64,000 bases of DNA from Cyclobacteriaceae bacterium (lineage in GTDB: Bacteria > Bacteroidota > Bacteroidia > Cytophagales > Cyclobacteriaceae). Location of the stretch: contig JAEUUF010000013.1 of the NCBI GenBank assembly GCA_016787645.1, positions 310,001-374,000 of the forward strand, written 5' to 3'. Below the pieces are notes generated by a model. It saw only the letters and a list, made by a program, of their open reading frames with translations, had not been told where the DNA came from and did no database searches. Below are positions 8,793 through 17,101 of the stretch, piece by piece. A program made the translations under genes and the position numbers. Position 1 is the first letter of the stretch, and every line of letters starts with the position of its first letter.

Positions 8793-9617
8793 ATGAAAAA
8801 GGTGCTTTGTCCAACCGATTTCTCCGCCACCGCAGATAACGGAATTGCTTATGCGGCCAAGTTGGCGCACCGGACAGGCTCCCACCTTGACCTTCTTCAC
8901 GTGCTGACGCTCGTCGACCGCACTCCCGAAGAAGCCCTACTCGGGGAACAGCTCAACGCCCAGATGGCCTACGACCGCCTGGAGAACCAATGCCGGGAGA
9001 TCAGCAAGGTGTTCAGGGTCTCCTGCAATGCGCATGTCATCGCCAATATAGCAGGCCTATCGAGCCTGATCGAGAACGAAGCGGTCGGTCACGATCTGAT
9101 TGTTATGGGTACCCACGGACCGGGCAATGTTTTCGAATATTTCTTTGGAAGCCACTCGTATCGCATGGCGCGCCAATCCGAAATACCCGTTCTCGTAGTT
9201 CCTTCGGGATGCTTGTACAGCGATATTCGCAAAACCGTCTTTGCCTTCGACTACTGGCGCAAGAATAAACTCCCGCTGTCTCAACTCATTAGCGTGCTGA
9301 AGCCCATGGAAAGCGACCTAACCATTCTTGAAGTCCTTGAGGAATCCACCAGCCGAAAAGCAGACGAGGAAATGACCGCCGATCAACAGCTAATCCTCGA
9401 TACGCATAGGCACGAAGTGAAGCTTGATTTCGACACGCTGCATACGGGTCACATTGCCGCGGCGCTGGACCGGTATGTGAAGGAAAAGAAGTTCGATGTG
9501 CTTGCGCTCTGTGCCTTGCGCCAGAATTTCATCGGCCGTCTTTTTCACAAGAGCCTGATCAAGGAAATGTCCATGATCGCCACCTATCCCTTGCTGGTGA
9601 TACATGACCAGGGATAA
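8793..9617 (+). CDS. Tandem-domain universal stress protein (usp 2)
   Basis: A 274-residue protein with two UspA-like domains. Domain 1 (MKKVLCPTDFS...) keeps the ATP-binding pattern VMGTHGPGN...GSHSYRMARQSEIPVLVV. Domain 2 is more divergent and lacks a clear G-x2-G-x9-G motif, so it may not bind nucleotide. ATG 8793 is preceded by GAGGGAG, one of the few good ribosome binding sites here; the TTG at 8784 is not needed. It is divergent from the GreA-like gene and is followed by a third usp gene on the same strand. Confidence 0.9.
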   Translation: MKKVLCPTDFSATADNGIAYAAKLAHRTGSHLDLLHVLTLVDRTPEEALLGEQLNAQMAYDRLENQCREISKVFRVSCNAHVIANIAGLSSLIENEAVGHDLIVMGTHGPGNVFEYFFGSHSYRMARQSEIPVLVVPSGCLYSDIRKTVFAFDYWRKNKLPLSQLISVLKPMESDLTILEVLEESTSRKADEEMTADQQLILDTHRHEVKLDFDTLHTGHIAAALDRYVKEKKFDVLALCALRQNFIGRLFHKSLIKEMSMIATYPLLVIHDQG

Positions 9618-9667
9618 GGGGAGGTTCAGACAAAGTGTATCCTGTTGTCTGACAATGCATTACACGA

Positions 9668-9732
9668 TGACGAAAGTCACTACCCCCCTTGACCCAACTC
9701 ATCCAAATCAACGATTTTGGGCGGTAGCTTGA
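9668..9732 (+). promoter_or_regulatory. usp3 promoter with tandem FNR-like boxes
   Basis: TGACGAAAGTCA (9668-9679), 10 bases, TGACCCAACTCA (9690-9701), 23 bases, then TAGCTTGA (9725-9732). It aligns element for element with the usp1 promoter (same 10-base box spacer, same TGACCCnACTCA proximal box, same TAGCTT core). The implied transcription start near 9738 lies just ahead of the hairpin at 9744-9763. Confidence 0.65.
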
Positions 9733-9743
9733 TGGCAACAAAC

Positions 9744-9763
9744 ATCAGTGGAATCCCACTGAT
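9744..9763 (+). promoter_or_regulatory. 5' leader hairpin next to usp3 start codon
   Basis: A perfect 8-bp stem ATCAGTGG / CCACTGAT with an AATC loop ends 7 bases before ATG 9771, which covers the position of a ribosome binding site. It would be within the first 30 bases of the predicted transcript, so it could protect the 5' end or control translation. Confidence 0.45.
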
Positions 9764-9770
9764 TCTGCTT

Positions 9771-10607
9771 ATGAAAAAAATCCTGGTTCCGTGCGATTTC
9801 TCTGCGTGTGCGGTGGAAGCGTATCAATTTGCCCGCTCACTAGCGGCCAAGTCCAACGGAGAGATTCATGTACTTAAAGCCATCGATCTTCCCGTCATGA
9901 TGGTTGCCGGTTTTGATGTTCAACCCTATGTGTACGACCCCAACCTTCTCCGAGACCTGGAGGCGGATGCCCGGACGAAATTTCAGAAACTCCAGGATCG
10001 GTTTGCGAACGAGGCCCTGCCAGTGACTTTTCACGTGAAGTACGAGTCCCCTTCCCTGGCCATTCGCCAGTTCGTCACCGACCAGGCCATCGACTTGGTA
10101 GTGATGGGAACCAAAGGATCAAGTGGGCTCACGGAGTACTTCATCGGATCGAACACCGAAAAGGTGGTGCGATCATCGCGCGTTCCCGTCTTCGCCATAC
10201 ACAGGGCGGTGGACCTGGCTTCCATCAAAAAGATTGTATTTCCCACTACGTTGCGACTCGACCAGCCCGATCTGCTTAACCGGGTCAAGGAACTTCAGAA
10301 GTTCTTCGGCGCCACGCTTGAAGTTCTCTGGATCAACACCCCGATGAACTTCAAGGCGGATATTGAAAGCAAAGCCCTGCTGGATGCATTTGCCAAAAAC
10401 TATGGTTTGGAAAACTACCACACGCATGTTCGCAACGATACCGTGGCGGAAGATGCTATTGCGCAGTTTACCAAAGAGATCAAGGGAGACATGATTGCCA
10501 TGTCCACCCACGGGCGCAAAGGACTCGCCCATGCTCTTGCGGGCAGCGTAACGGAAAGTGTGGTTAACCATATTCAGTGCCCTATCTGGAGCTATTCCAC
10601 CCGCTAA
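9771..10607 (+). CDS. Tandem-domain universal stress protein (usp 3)
   Basis: A 278-residue paralogue of the usp gene at 6632-7456. Domain 1 runs MKKILVPCDFS...VMGTKGSSG...GSNTEKVVRSSRVPV and domain 2 ends STHGRKG...GSVTESV, so both keep the G-x2-G-x9-G nucleotide pattern. ATG 9771 was chosen because an upstream in-frame ATG would translate through the leader hairpin and because the paralogue starts with the same residues. It shares its promoter design with usp1. The MlaE gene follows 79 bases later in the same direction. Confidence 0.92.
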   Translation: MKKILVPCDFSACAVEAYQFARSLAAKSNGEIHVLKAIDLPVMMVAGFDVQPYVYDPNLLRDLEADARTKFQKLQDRFANEALPVTFHVKYESPSLAIRQFVTDQAIDLVVMGTKGSSGLTEYFIGSNTEKVVRSSRVPVFAIHRAVDLASIKKIVFPTTLRLDQPDLLNRVKELQKFFGATLEVLWINTPMNFKADIESKALLDAFAKNYGLENYHTHVRNDTVAEDAIAQFTKEIKGDMIAMSTHGRKGLAHALAGSVTESVVNHIQCPIWSYSTR

Positions 10608-10686
10608 CGCCACGAAGACCGCGTTATGCCCGAAGGATAAGTTCATTAACCACTGATCCGATCAAGTAAAGCTAATTGCTCAACGC

Positions 10687-11484
10687 ATGAAACTGCCAAA
10701 GTGGGTTGGCCCCCTGGATACCCTTCATCAATTCGAGAAGTTTCTCGAAGAGTTGGGCGACTTGTCGCGATTCACGACCCGGTTCTTCCGGGAACTGTTC
10801 AAACCCAGGCCTGAGGTCGAGGAGTTTGTACGCCAATGCTTCTGGGTTGGTTACAAGTCATTGCCGCTTGTCGGGATAACCGCCTTTATCATGGGGCTGG
10901 TGCTGACCATCCAGTCACGACCAACGCTGGTTGAGTTTGGCGCGGAATCTCTCCTTCCCAATATGGTGGCCGTTTCCCTGGTGAGGGAAATTTCCCCCGT
11001 CATCACCGCCCTGATTTGTGCAGGCAAAATCGGTTCAGGGATGGGTGCCGAGCTGGGTTCCATGCGCGTGACCGAACAGATTGACGCCATGGAAGTATCA
11101 GGCACGAACCCCTTCAAGTACCTGGTCGTCACCCGGGTGCTGGCTACCACCCTCATGCTACCAATCCTGTCGAGCTTGTCCAATGCGATTTCCATCTTTG
11201 GGGGCTATCTCGGGGTCAATATCCGTGGCTCCGTCAGCTGGCATCTTTACTGGACGCAGGTGTTTGACTCGCTCAGCTTTGGCGACATTGTTCCTTCGCT
11301 CATCAAAACCTTCTTTTTTGGATTTGCCATCGGGTTAATCGGATGTTACAAGGGATACAACACCAGCCGCGGAACCGAAGGTGTCGGGCGATCAGCCAAT
11401 TCGGCCGTGGTTATCGCCTCCCTCCTTGTCTTCATTCTCGACCTCATCGCTGTGCAACTAACTGACATTTTGGGATTCACCTGA
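10687..11484 (+). CDS. mlaE: MlaE-family ABC transporter permease
   Basis: A 265-residue inner-membrane permease of the MlaE/Ttg2B family with about five to six membrane segments. It has the family core SLVREISPVITALICAGKIGSGMGAELGSM (residues about 98-127) and MRVTEQIDAMEVSGTNPF. With MlaF and MlaD it moves phospholipids between the inner and outer membranes. It starts a three-gene unit: the ATPase gene begins 3 bases after its stop and the MCE gene overlaps that. The periplasmic MlaC carrier is not adjacent, as is usual in Bacteroidota. Confidence 0.93.
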   Translation: MKLPKWVGPLDTLHQFEKFLEELGDLSRFTTRFFRELFKPRPEVEEFVRQCFWVGYKSLPLVGITAFIMGLVLTIQSRPTLVEFGAESLLPNMVAVSLVREISPVITALICAGKIGSGMGAELGSMRVTEQIDAMEVSGTNPFKYLVVTRVLATTLMLPILSSLSNAISIFGGYLGVNIRGSVSWHLYWTQVFDSLSFGDIVPSLIKTFFFGFAIGLIGCYKGYNTSRGTEGVGRSANSAVVIASLLVFILDLIAVQLTDILGFT

Positions 11485-11487
11485 GCC

Positions 11488-12240
11488 ATGCCCACTTCCG
11501 CCAACCTGACCGTTCTCGAGATCAACGGACTCTACAAGTCCTTCGGGGACAATCATGTGCTGAAGGATTTCTCCGTGTCGCTGACCCGGGGTGAGAACCT
11601 GGCAGTATTGGGAAAATCCGGCTCCGGAAAATCTGTGCTGATCAAATGTATCATCGGGCTTATTGTTCCCGATGCGGGAAGCATTAAGGTTTTTGGAAAC
11701 GAAGTACACGAACTGGGCCAGGATGAGTTGGACCAGATGCGTGCGCGGATTGGTTTCCTGTTTCAAAGCAATGCCCTCTATGATTCTATGACAGTGGAAG
11801 AAAATCTGTTATTCCCGCTACGACGGCATTGGATTACGGAAGAACAGGCGAATCCGGATGATGCTGTCCAGGAAGCACTCAACGATGTCGGCTTGTTGCA
11901 CACCCGGTATATGATGCCGTCCGAGTTGTCCGGAGGGATGCGGAAGCGGATCGCCCTGGCACGCACCCTTATCCTCAAGCCGGAAATAATTCTTTACGAC
12001 GAGCCAACCACCGGGCTTGATCCCATTACCTCGCGCGAGATCAGCGACCTTATCGTCAAGGTTCAAAGGAAATACAATACGGCATCGATGATCATTTCCC
12101 ACGATATGAGCTGCATCCACGCTGTAGCCAACCGGATTGTGATGCTTATCGAAGGCCGATGCTACGCCAACGACACGTACAATAACTTGTTGAAATCGGC
12201 CGATGAAAAAATCAGGGACTTCTTCCTGGAAACTGTATGA
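11488..12240 (+). CDS. mlaF: MlaF-family ABC transporter ATP-binding protein
   Basis: A 250-residue ATPase with Walker A GKSGSGKS (residues 42-49), signature LSGGMRKR, Walker B IILYDEPTTGLDP, and the switch histidine in ISHDM. The MRKR after LSGG is typical of Mla/MCE-associated ATPases. It powers the lipid transporter together with the permease just upstream (3-base gap). Its stop codon overlaps the start of the MCE protein in an ATGA, indicating translational coupling. Confidence 0.94.
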   Translation: MPTSANLTVLEINGLYKSFGDNHVLKDFSVSLTRGENLAVLGKSGSGKSVLIKCIIGLIVPDAGSIKVFGNEVHELGQDELDQMRARIGFLFQSNALYDSMTVEENLLFPLRRHWITEEQANPDDAVQEALNDVGLLHTRYMMPSELSGGMRKRIALARTLILKPEIILYDEPTTGLDPITSREISDLIVKVQRKYNTASMIISHDMSCIHAVANRIVMLIEGRCYANDTYNNLLKSADEKIRDFFLETV

Positions 12241-13253
12241 ATGCGACCAAAACCATCAACAACATGAAGCTCGGCCTGTTCGTATTCGCCGGCCTCCTGT
12301 TTCTCATTTTCTCGCTTTACATGATTGGTCGGAACCGGAGCCTCTTTGGCTCCACGTTCACCATCACCGCCCGCTTCAACAACATTAACGGCCTTGTGCC
12401 TGGCAACAATGTCCGATATTCCGGCATCGATGTGGGTACGGTGAATCGCATCGAATTGATCAATGATACTTCGGTATTGGTCACCATGCTCATTGACAAG
12501 AGTGCGCGGGGACATATCAAAACCAATGCACTGGCCTCTATCGGCACAGACGGGTTGATGGGCAACAAGCTGGTCAGCATCAAATCACAGGCCGGCGACG
12601 CACCGCTGGTAAACGATGGGGACGAGATTTTGACCCGAAAGCCCGTCGAGACGGATGAGATGCTTCAAACCCTCAATACCACCAACGAGAACATCGCGAT
12701 AATCACCACCAACCTCAAGGAAATCACGGCTAAGCTCAATAGCCGCAACAGCCTCTGGACGATGCTATCGGATACGATGATTGTTCAGGACATGAAGAAG
12801 GCAGTAGGCTCTATCCGGCAGGCCGGCGCCAACACCGTCCGGTTTACCGAGGACGCCGCCGCCCTGGTTCACACGCTTGAAACGGGCAAAGGAATCGCCA
12901 ATTCCCTGTTCACCGACACGCTGTTGACCCGGCAGTTATCGACTTCTATTCGTGAAATTCAAAAGGCCAGCCAGGACCTCAGCCAGACTACCTCGCAATT
13001 GAAGGAAACCATCGAAAAGGCGAGCCATGGCCAGGGAGCGGTCGGTGTGCTTCTTTCCGACACGGCTACCGCCAACAACCTGCGGCGCACCATGAAGAAC
13101 GTCGAGCAGGGCACGAGCCGGTTTAACGAAAACATGGAAGCGATGAAACACAATTGGTTGTTCAAAGGATACTTCAAAGACCAGGAGAAGAAGGCTGAGC
13201 AGGAGAAAAAGGAACAACAGAAAAAAACCAGCCAGGAAAAGAAGAATCCCTGA
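12237..13253 (+). CDS. mlaD: MCE-family lipid-transport protein (MlaD-like)
   Basis: A 338-residue protein with an N-terminal membrane helix (about residues 11-27) and one MCE domain (about 35-115) that includes FNNINGLVPGNNVRYSGIDVGTV and IGTDGLMGNKLVSI. A long helical region follows, and the tail is very Lys/Glu-rich (from about residue 315), a low-complexity end not needed for the MCE fold. Such proteins form hexameric rings that guide lipids in the periplasm. It is translationally coupled to the ATPase gene by ATGA and converges with the CHAD gene 9 bases downstream. Confidence 0.92.
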   Translation: MNATKTINNMKLGLFVFAGLLFLIFSLYMIGRNRSLFGSTFTITARFNNINGLVPGNNVRYSGIDVGTVNRIELINDTSVLVTMLIDKSARGHIKTNALASIGTDGLMGNKLVSIKSQAGDAPLVNDGDEILTRKPVETDEMLQTLNTTNENIAIITTNLKEITAKLNSRNSLWTMLSDTMIVQDMKKAVGSIRQAGANTVRFTEDAAALVHTLETGKGIANSLFTDTLLTRQLSTSIREIQKASQDLSQTTSQLKETIEKASHGQGAVGVLLSDTATANNLRRTMKNVEQGTSRFNENMEAMKHNWLFKGYFKDQEKKAEQEKKEQQKKTSQEKKNP

Positions 13254-13262
13254 CCTGATCGA

Positions 13263-13997
13263 CTATCGGTAGAAGTGTACAGCCATTGCACGGATTGATT
13301 TGCGTTCCTCCGAGCAAGAACGACGAAGCCGGGTCACACTGGAAGGGTCCGTTGAGCCGGGCAACATCGCGAGAAATTCCAGCACTGTTTCCTTGTCATG
13401 CAGTGAGCCAATGGCCTTTTCAAGACGTGAATAAATTTTGCGGTCCTTCGGCTTGATGCACGCCACAAGACCTGAAAGGTAAAAGACCTGCTTGATTCGT
13501 TTCCTTGCCTGGTGAAGATGGGTTGGCTTGAAAGCCGGAACAAAAACCGGCTTGATCAATTTCTCGCGCTTCCGCACAAACGCCACGAGATCTTTCGCAG
13601 ATATGCTTTGCAGCCACTTCGCCAGCTTTCGGTCAAACTTTTGCACTTGGGTGATATAGAACGGAACAGCGGCCCGGAATGTGTCTTGGGCTTCCTGGAG
13701 GTCCGCAACACTGGAAAGCGGCACGCCATCGATGCCATAAACAAGAATCAATTCACGCGTTACTGCCGGGTGCCGGATCTGCCCAGACTTCCGGAAGATT
13801 TTCTGAATAGGGCGAAATGCCTTCCGAATATCGACCTGACGATCCGCGAACGCAACAGCCTGAACCACGGCTCGTAGCTTTTTAATCTCAACCCGGATGC
13901 GGTGAAGGCTGTATGCTTCCTGGAACTGATGGTAGTTCTCCAGGGCGGCAGCCAGTCGCTTCATTCGCGTATGGGCGTACTTATTAAGCCTCTTCAT
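13263..13997 (-). CDS. CHAD domain protein
   Basis: A 244-residue helical protein with two CHAD half-repeats, each with the conserved His and basic residues: LHRIRVEIKKLRAVVQ (about residues 31-46) and LHQARKRIKQVFYLSG (about 157-172). CHAD domains bind inorganic polyphosphate through this positive surface. No phosphatase or CYTH domain is fused. Its ATG overlaps the stop of the AI-2E gene by one base (TAATG), so the two are translationally coupled and under the promoter at 15134-15199. Confidence 0.88.
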   Translation of the reverse strand: MKRLNKYAHTRMKRLAAALENYHQFQEAYSLHRIRVEIKKLRAVVQAVAFADRQVDIRKAFRPIQKIFRKSGQIRHPAVTRELILVYGIDGVPLSSVADLQEAQDTFRAAVPFYITQVQKFDRKLAKWLQSISAKDLVAFVRKREKLIKPVFVPAFKPTHLHQARKRIKQVFYLSGLVACIKPKDRKIYSRLEKAIGSLHDKETVLEFLAMLPGSTDPSSVTRLRRSCSEERKSIRAMAVHFYR

Positions 13998-15118
13998 TAT
14001 GCGCTTTTTGTCATGGAAGTTCCATTGGTGTCAGGAGTACCCAGGAGCATGGAAAGCGTTTTCAACCGGTAGTTGTGGTCCGCAACAAGCTTGACAATCC
14101 CTATGAACGGCACAAACAAAATCATACCGGAAACTCCCCAAAGGGCCCCTCCGACAAAAATGGCCAGGAGAACAACCAGCGTGTTGACTTTAAGTCGCTG
14201 GCTCACCGCAATCGGGAAGATGACATTGGCTTCGAGGTACTGGACAAAGGTGAATACCACAACCACGCCGACCGCATACCACGCTGAATCGTAAGTCGAC
14301 CATGCCATGGCAATTGGCAGCAGGGAGCCAATCATGATTCCTACATAAGGGATGAACGTAAGAATGGAGGCGATAAATCCAAAAAGAACTGCATGGGGCA
14401 CGCCGAGGATGACGAGCCCAACGCTGTTGAGAATTCCCACTACGAGGTAGACGACACCCATGCCTTTAATGAAGCTGAAGTAGGCCTGGATCGTAAGTAC
14501 CAGGATCTCCTTCGTGTTCTCGTTGCGTTCCGCCGGGAAAATGCGGAAAAGAACTTTTACCCATTGATGGCGGTAGAAAAGAATCAACACGGTGTATACC
14601 GGGATCAGTATGAGTACAACAGCAGATACGGCCGACAATGAAATCGCTTCACGGGCGAGTGCCAACGTACCACTAGCCACCTCATCGGTGAGCCGGGTGA
14701 GCAACTTTTCCTGCTGCTGGGCGGTCACACCAAAGAAATGAGATAAGGCACGCCCTACATCCGTCACCGCCACCAGGATCTTGCCTTGGAGGCCTGGCCA
14801 TTCGGTAAGGAAGGCCATGAACTGCTGGACCAATAATGACGCAAGGCCAAGGATGAGTAAGGTCAGCACGACAAGATTTAGCACAATAGCCGTCATCCTC
14901 CCCACACCCTTGCGTTCCATCCAGGCGCAGGAAGGATACAACAGGAAACTAATGAGCACCGCATATCCCAAAGGAATGAAAACATCGCGGCCAAAGTAAA
15001 GGATCAGCGACCCATAGACTGTGTATTGGAGATACCTCAGGTAGATCGGAGCAGGAGACCCTAAAATTCGGCCAGGACGAAAATTGCTGAAGCGAGCGCT
15101 TTGCATGGCTACTTCCAT
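13997..15118 (-). CDS. AI-2E family transporter (PerM-like permease)
   Basis: A 373-residue polytopic membrane protein of the AI-2E/PerM/TqsA family: two N-terminal helix pairs, a helical linker (about residues 110-190), then a second group of helices with IPYVGIMIGSLLPIAMA and PFIGIVKLVADHNY. Substrates vary in the family (AI-2, sodium/proton or other ions), so none is assigned. The start is ATG 15118 or 15106 (MQSARFS). The leader would be only about 10 bases if the -7 element at 15134-15141 is used. Confidence 0.88.
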   Translation of the reverse strand: MEVAMQSARFSNFRPGRILGSPAPIYLRYLQYTVYGSLILYFGRDVFIPLGYAVLISFLLYPSCAWMERKGVGRMTAIVLNLVVLTLLILGLASLLVQQFMAFLTEWPGLQGKILVAVTDVGRALSHFFGVTAQQQEKLLTRLTDEVASGTLALAREAISLSAVSAVVLILIPVYTVLILFYRHQWVKVLFRIFPAERNENTKEILVLTIQAYFSFIKGMGVVYLVVGILNSVGLVILGVPHAVLFGFIASILTFIPYVGIMIGSLLPIAMAWSTYDSAWYAVGVVVVFTFVQYLEANVIFPIAVSQRLKVNTLVVLLAIFVGGALWGVSGMILFVPFIGIVKLVADHNYRLKTLSMLLGTPDTNGTSMTKSA

Positions 15119-15133
15119 GCTGAAGGAAGTGCA

Positions 15134-15199
15134 TAAAGCTAAACAAATCGTAATGTACCCTTGATGAGGGTAATCACGTTGCCCGACTGATTAACATCA
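15134..15199 (-). promoter_or_regulatory. AI-2E/CHAD operon promoter with tandem FNR-like boxes
   Basis: On the minus strand: TGATGTTAATCA (15188-15199, flanked to CTGAT-N4-ATCAG), 11 bases, TGATTACCCTCA (15165-15176), 23 bases, then TAGCTTTA (15134-15141). Centre spacing is 23 bases. The proximal box ends CTCA and the -7 core is TAGCTT, as in the usp1 and usp3 promoters. It lies between the TlpA-like gene stop and the AI-2E start. Confidence 0.62.
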
Positions 15200-15217
15200 G
15201 GCTGTTTAAATCCAATC

Positions 15218-16381
15218 TTAATTGGAGGAAGTGGAAGAAGGCGGGGAAAGTAATGAAGCAAGTTTGGCGCTCAGCTTTTCACCGTTCAAGCCCTTGGCGA
15301 CAATACGTCCTTCCGGGTCAAGAAGAAAATTCATGGGAATGGCCTGGATGCCGTACTGTTTGGCTACCACACAATCCCACCCCTTGAGGTCAGACAATTG
15401 GAGCCAAGTCAGCTTATCCTTCTTGATAGCCTCGAGCCATTTGTCCTTATCCCCGGGGTTATCGAGGGAAACTCCAACAATTTCAAAGCCCTTCTTATGG
15501 TAGGCCTGGTACGCTTTAACCAGTCTTGGATTTTCCCGGCGACAAGGACCGCACCAACTGGCCCAGAAGTCGATTAGGAGATATTTGCCACGGAGTGAAG
15601 ACAACAGTACCGGTTGGTCGTTGATGTCATTGAGTGTGAAATCCGGGGCAAATTGGTTGATGTCCGTCCGTTTGGCAATATCAAGTTGGCGGCTGACCTC
15701 CTGCCCGATGGTAGACGCCTTGACGGAAGAGTCCAGCAAATTAAAGGCACCTTCAAATTCCGCTACATCCGGGTTGTAAATGTAGAGGTCATAGATTTCA
15801 AAAGCAGCGACCAGGGAAGAAGGATGTGCTTTGATGAAGGCCATTGTCGCAGTACGGTTGGATTCTTCTATCCCTTCGTAGACCTTATCCAGGCTGTCCA
15901 GCAACGCCTGGTTGTTCTTATCAGCGGACCGGTAAGCTTCTTGCAGGGCAGAAATCCGGGCGTTGACAGCCGCCTTTTCTTGTTGAAGAATCGCATTGTC
16001 ATTGTTGGTTGGCGTGCCCGTGGCCACCGCATCGCCCAGTGAGTCTTTTTTGGTGGCGACGGCGATTGCACCATTTTCAAGATACAGCGCGAGACTGGGG
16101 CCTCTTTCTCCGAGCACCCGGATGTATGCTTTCCTGGTCACCGGGGCTTTGCCTTTGAATTCAAAGTGGCCGTGGACCCCTTGCGCGGAATCCTTCTTCC
16201 ATTGATCTCCTTCCCGGTACGACATCACCAACGCACCGCTGTCGAGATCATTGAGCGTAACTGTAACCCGGTAGGTTGTGTCAACAGCAGCCTTATCCTC
16301 CCTGCCGGGTGAGCAGGAAGTGGACCAGGCGGCAAGCAGAACAAGGATAATGATGGCAAGGATTGGGGAAGCAGGTTTCAT
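15218..16381 (-). CDS. TlpA-like thioredoxin lipoprotein with DUF4369
   Basis: A 387-residue exported protein: signal peptide with lipobox STSC (Cys23), an N-terminal DUF4369-type domain (about residues 40-130), a helical linker, and a C-terminal thioredoxin fold of the TlpA/AhpC-TSA type with W276-C-G-P-C280. Such Bacteroidota proteins act as periplasmic disulfide reductases. I set the start at ATG 16381 because it gives a proper signal peptide. It is 99 bases upstream of the AI-2E gene on the same strand, with a separate promoter between them. Confidence 0.9.
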   Translation of the reverse strand: MKPASPILAIIILVLLAAWSTSCSPGREDKAAVDTTYRVTVTLNDLDSGALVMSYREGDQWKKDSAQGVHGHFEFKGKAPVTRKAYIRVLGERGPSLALYLENGAIAVATKKDSLGDAVATGTPTNNDNAILQQEKAAVNARISALQEAYRSADKNNQALLDSLDKVYEGIEESNRTATMAFIKAHPSSLVAAFEIYDLYIYNPDVAEFEGAFNLLDSSVKASTIGQEVSRQLDIAKRTDINQFAPDFTLNDINDQPVLLSSLRGKYLLIDFWASWCGPCRRENPRLVKAYQAYHKKGFEIVGVSLDNPGDKDKWLEAIKKDKLTWLQLSDLKGWDCVVAKQYGIQAIPMNFLLDPEGRIVAKGLNGEKLSAKLASLLSPPSSTSSN

Positions 16382-16460
16382 TGGCTTTTGACTCAGGTGT
16401 GGGCTAAAATTAGCAAGAATGAACTTAGCATACGGAGATAAGGCCAGTGGGGTTGTCATC

Positions 16461-16480
16461 TGGTCATCTTTATCTGACCA
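16461..16480. promoter_or_regulatory. Inverted repeat between divergent TlpA-like and lipoprotein genes
   Basis: TGGTCA-N8-TGACCA is a perfect 6-bp inverted repeat, followed two bases later by the smaller dyad ACCATGATGGT. It lies 80 bases upstream of the TlpA-like gene and 61 upstream of the lipoprotein gene. It may be an operator, but its geometry (N8) differs from the TGAC-N4-GTCA boxes nearby. Confidence 0.3.
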
Positions 16481-16541
16481 CCATGATGGTTTAATTCGGA
16501 TGATTTAGTACTTTAATCATATCAATCAAACCCCAAATTCC

Positions 16542-16961
16542 ATGAAAAAACTAGTCACCTATTCCGCCTTACTCCTTTTGGGCCTGTCGCTCACCATGTC
16601 CTGCAGCAAGAAAGATGAGGCTCAACCTTCATTGGTAGGCAGCTGGAAATTCTCCAGCATTACTTTTTCCCAATGCACAAATCCGACTAACAATGGTACC
16701 GAAACGTGCACTCAAACTGCCAACGAATGCGGGGTAATCACGTTTACCTCGACCACCTGGTCGTATTACCAGACTCCCACCGGTGCTCCGCCCATTGCCG
16801 AATCCGGTACCTACAGCCTCAGTGGCAGCAGTGTAACACTGTCGGGTTCTACGAGCATTACAGGCACCTATACCTACTCCATTTCAGGCTCAACACTGAC
16901 CATCTCACAAACGAACAGTTCTACTGGTTGCAAAGAAACCATCACCATGACAAAAGTCTAG
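16542..16961 (+). CDS. Lipocalin-like lipoprotein (copy 1)
   Basis: A 139-residue lipoprotein: signal peptide, lipobox TMSC, a short charged linker (SKKDEAQPS), then a beta-rich domain starting LVGSWKFSSI, with Ser/Thr-rich strands and a final TITMTKV. The GxWkf start followed by strand repeats is the pattern of lipocalin-like family domains common in this phylum. Its function and ligand are unknown. It is related to the lipoprotein at 17293-17700 and is followed by a clear terminator. Confidence 0.85.
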   Translation: MKKLVTYSALLLLGLSLTMSCSKKDEAQPSLVGSWKFSSITFSQCTNPTNNGTETCTQTANECGVITFTSTTWSYYQTPTGAPPIAESGTYSLSGSSVTLSGSTSITGTYTYSISGSTLTISQTNSSTGCKETITMTKV

Positions 16962-16977
16962 TCACCTCAACGAAATT

Positions 16978-17012
16978 AAGAAAAGGGGAGCCTACCAGCT
17001 CCCTTTTCTTTT
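16978..17012 (+). terminator. Rho-independent terminator after lipoprotein gene
   Basis: A stem of AAGAAAAGGGGAGC against GCTCCCTTTTCTT with a short CTACCA loop and a T-rich tail starts 16 bases after the stop codon at 16961. It separates the lipoprotein gene from the box-driven unit that begins at 17043. Confidence 0.8.
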
Positions 17013-17042
17013 GCAGGGGCTTCTTCTTTTTGGCTCTACCAA

Positions 17043-17086
17043 TGACACCGGTCATTGTAATTCTCATGGCATGAGATTCAATTTTG
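17043..17086 (+). promoter_or_regulatory. FNR-like box promoter of the small SEAQR-type gene
   Basis: The 16-base perfect palindrome AATGACACCGGTCATT contains TGACACCGGTCA (17043-17054). After 24 bases comes CAATTTTG (17079-17086), one base from TAnnTTTG. The implied start near 17091 leaves a leader of 5-11 bases before the small gene. Confidence 0.55.
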
Positions 17087-17101
17087 TTGTGACACATGAC
17101 T

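Noticed and set aside
10655..10666. TGATCCGATCA upstream of the mlaE gene as a further FNR-like box
   Set aside because: The spacer is three bases rather than four and no -7 element lies at the expected distance.
16947..16958. TGACAAAAGTCT at the end of the first lipoprotein gene as a box
   Set aside because: It is inside coding sequence (it encodes the final residues), has a mismatch in the last position, and is not followed by a -7 element.
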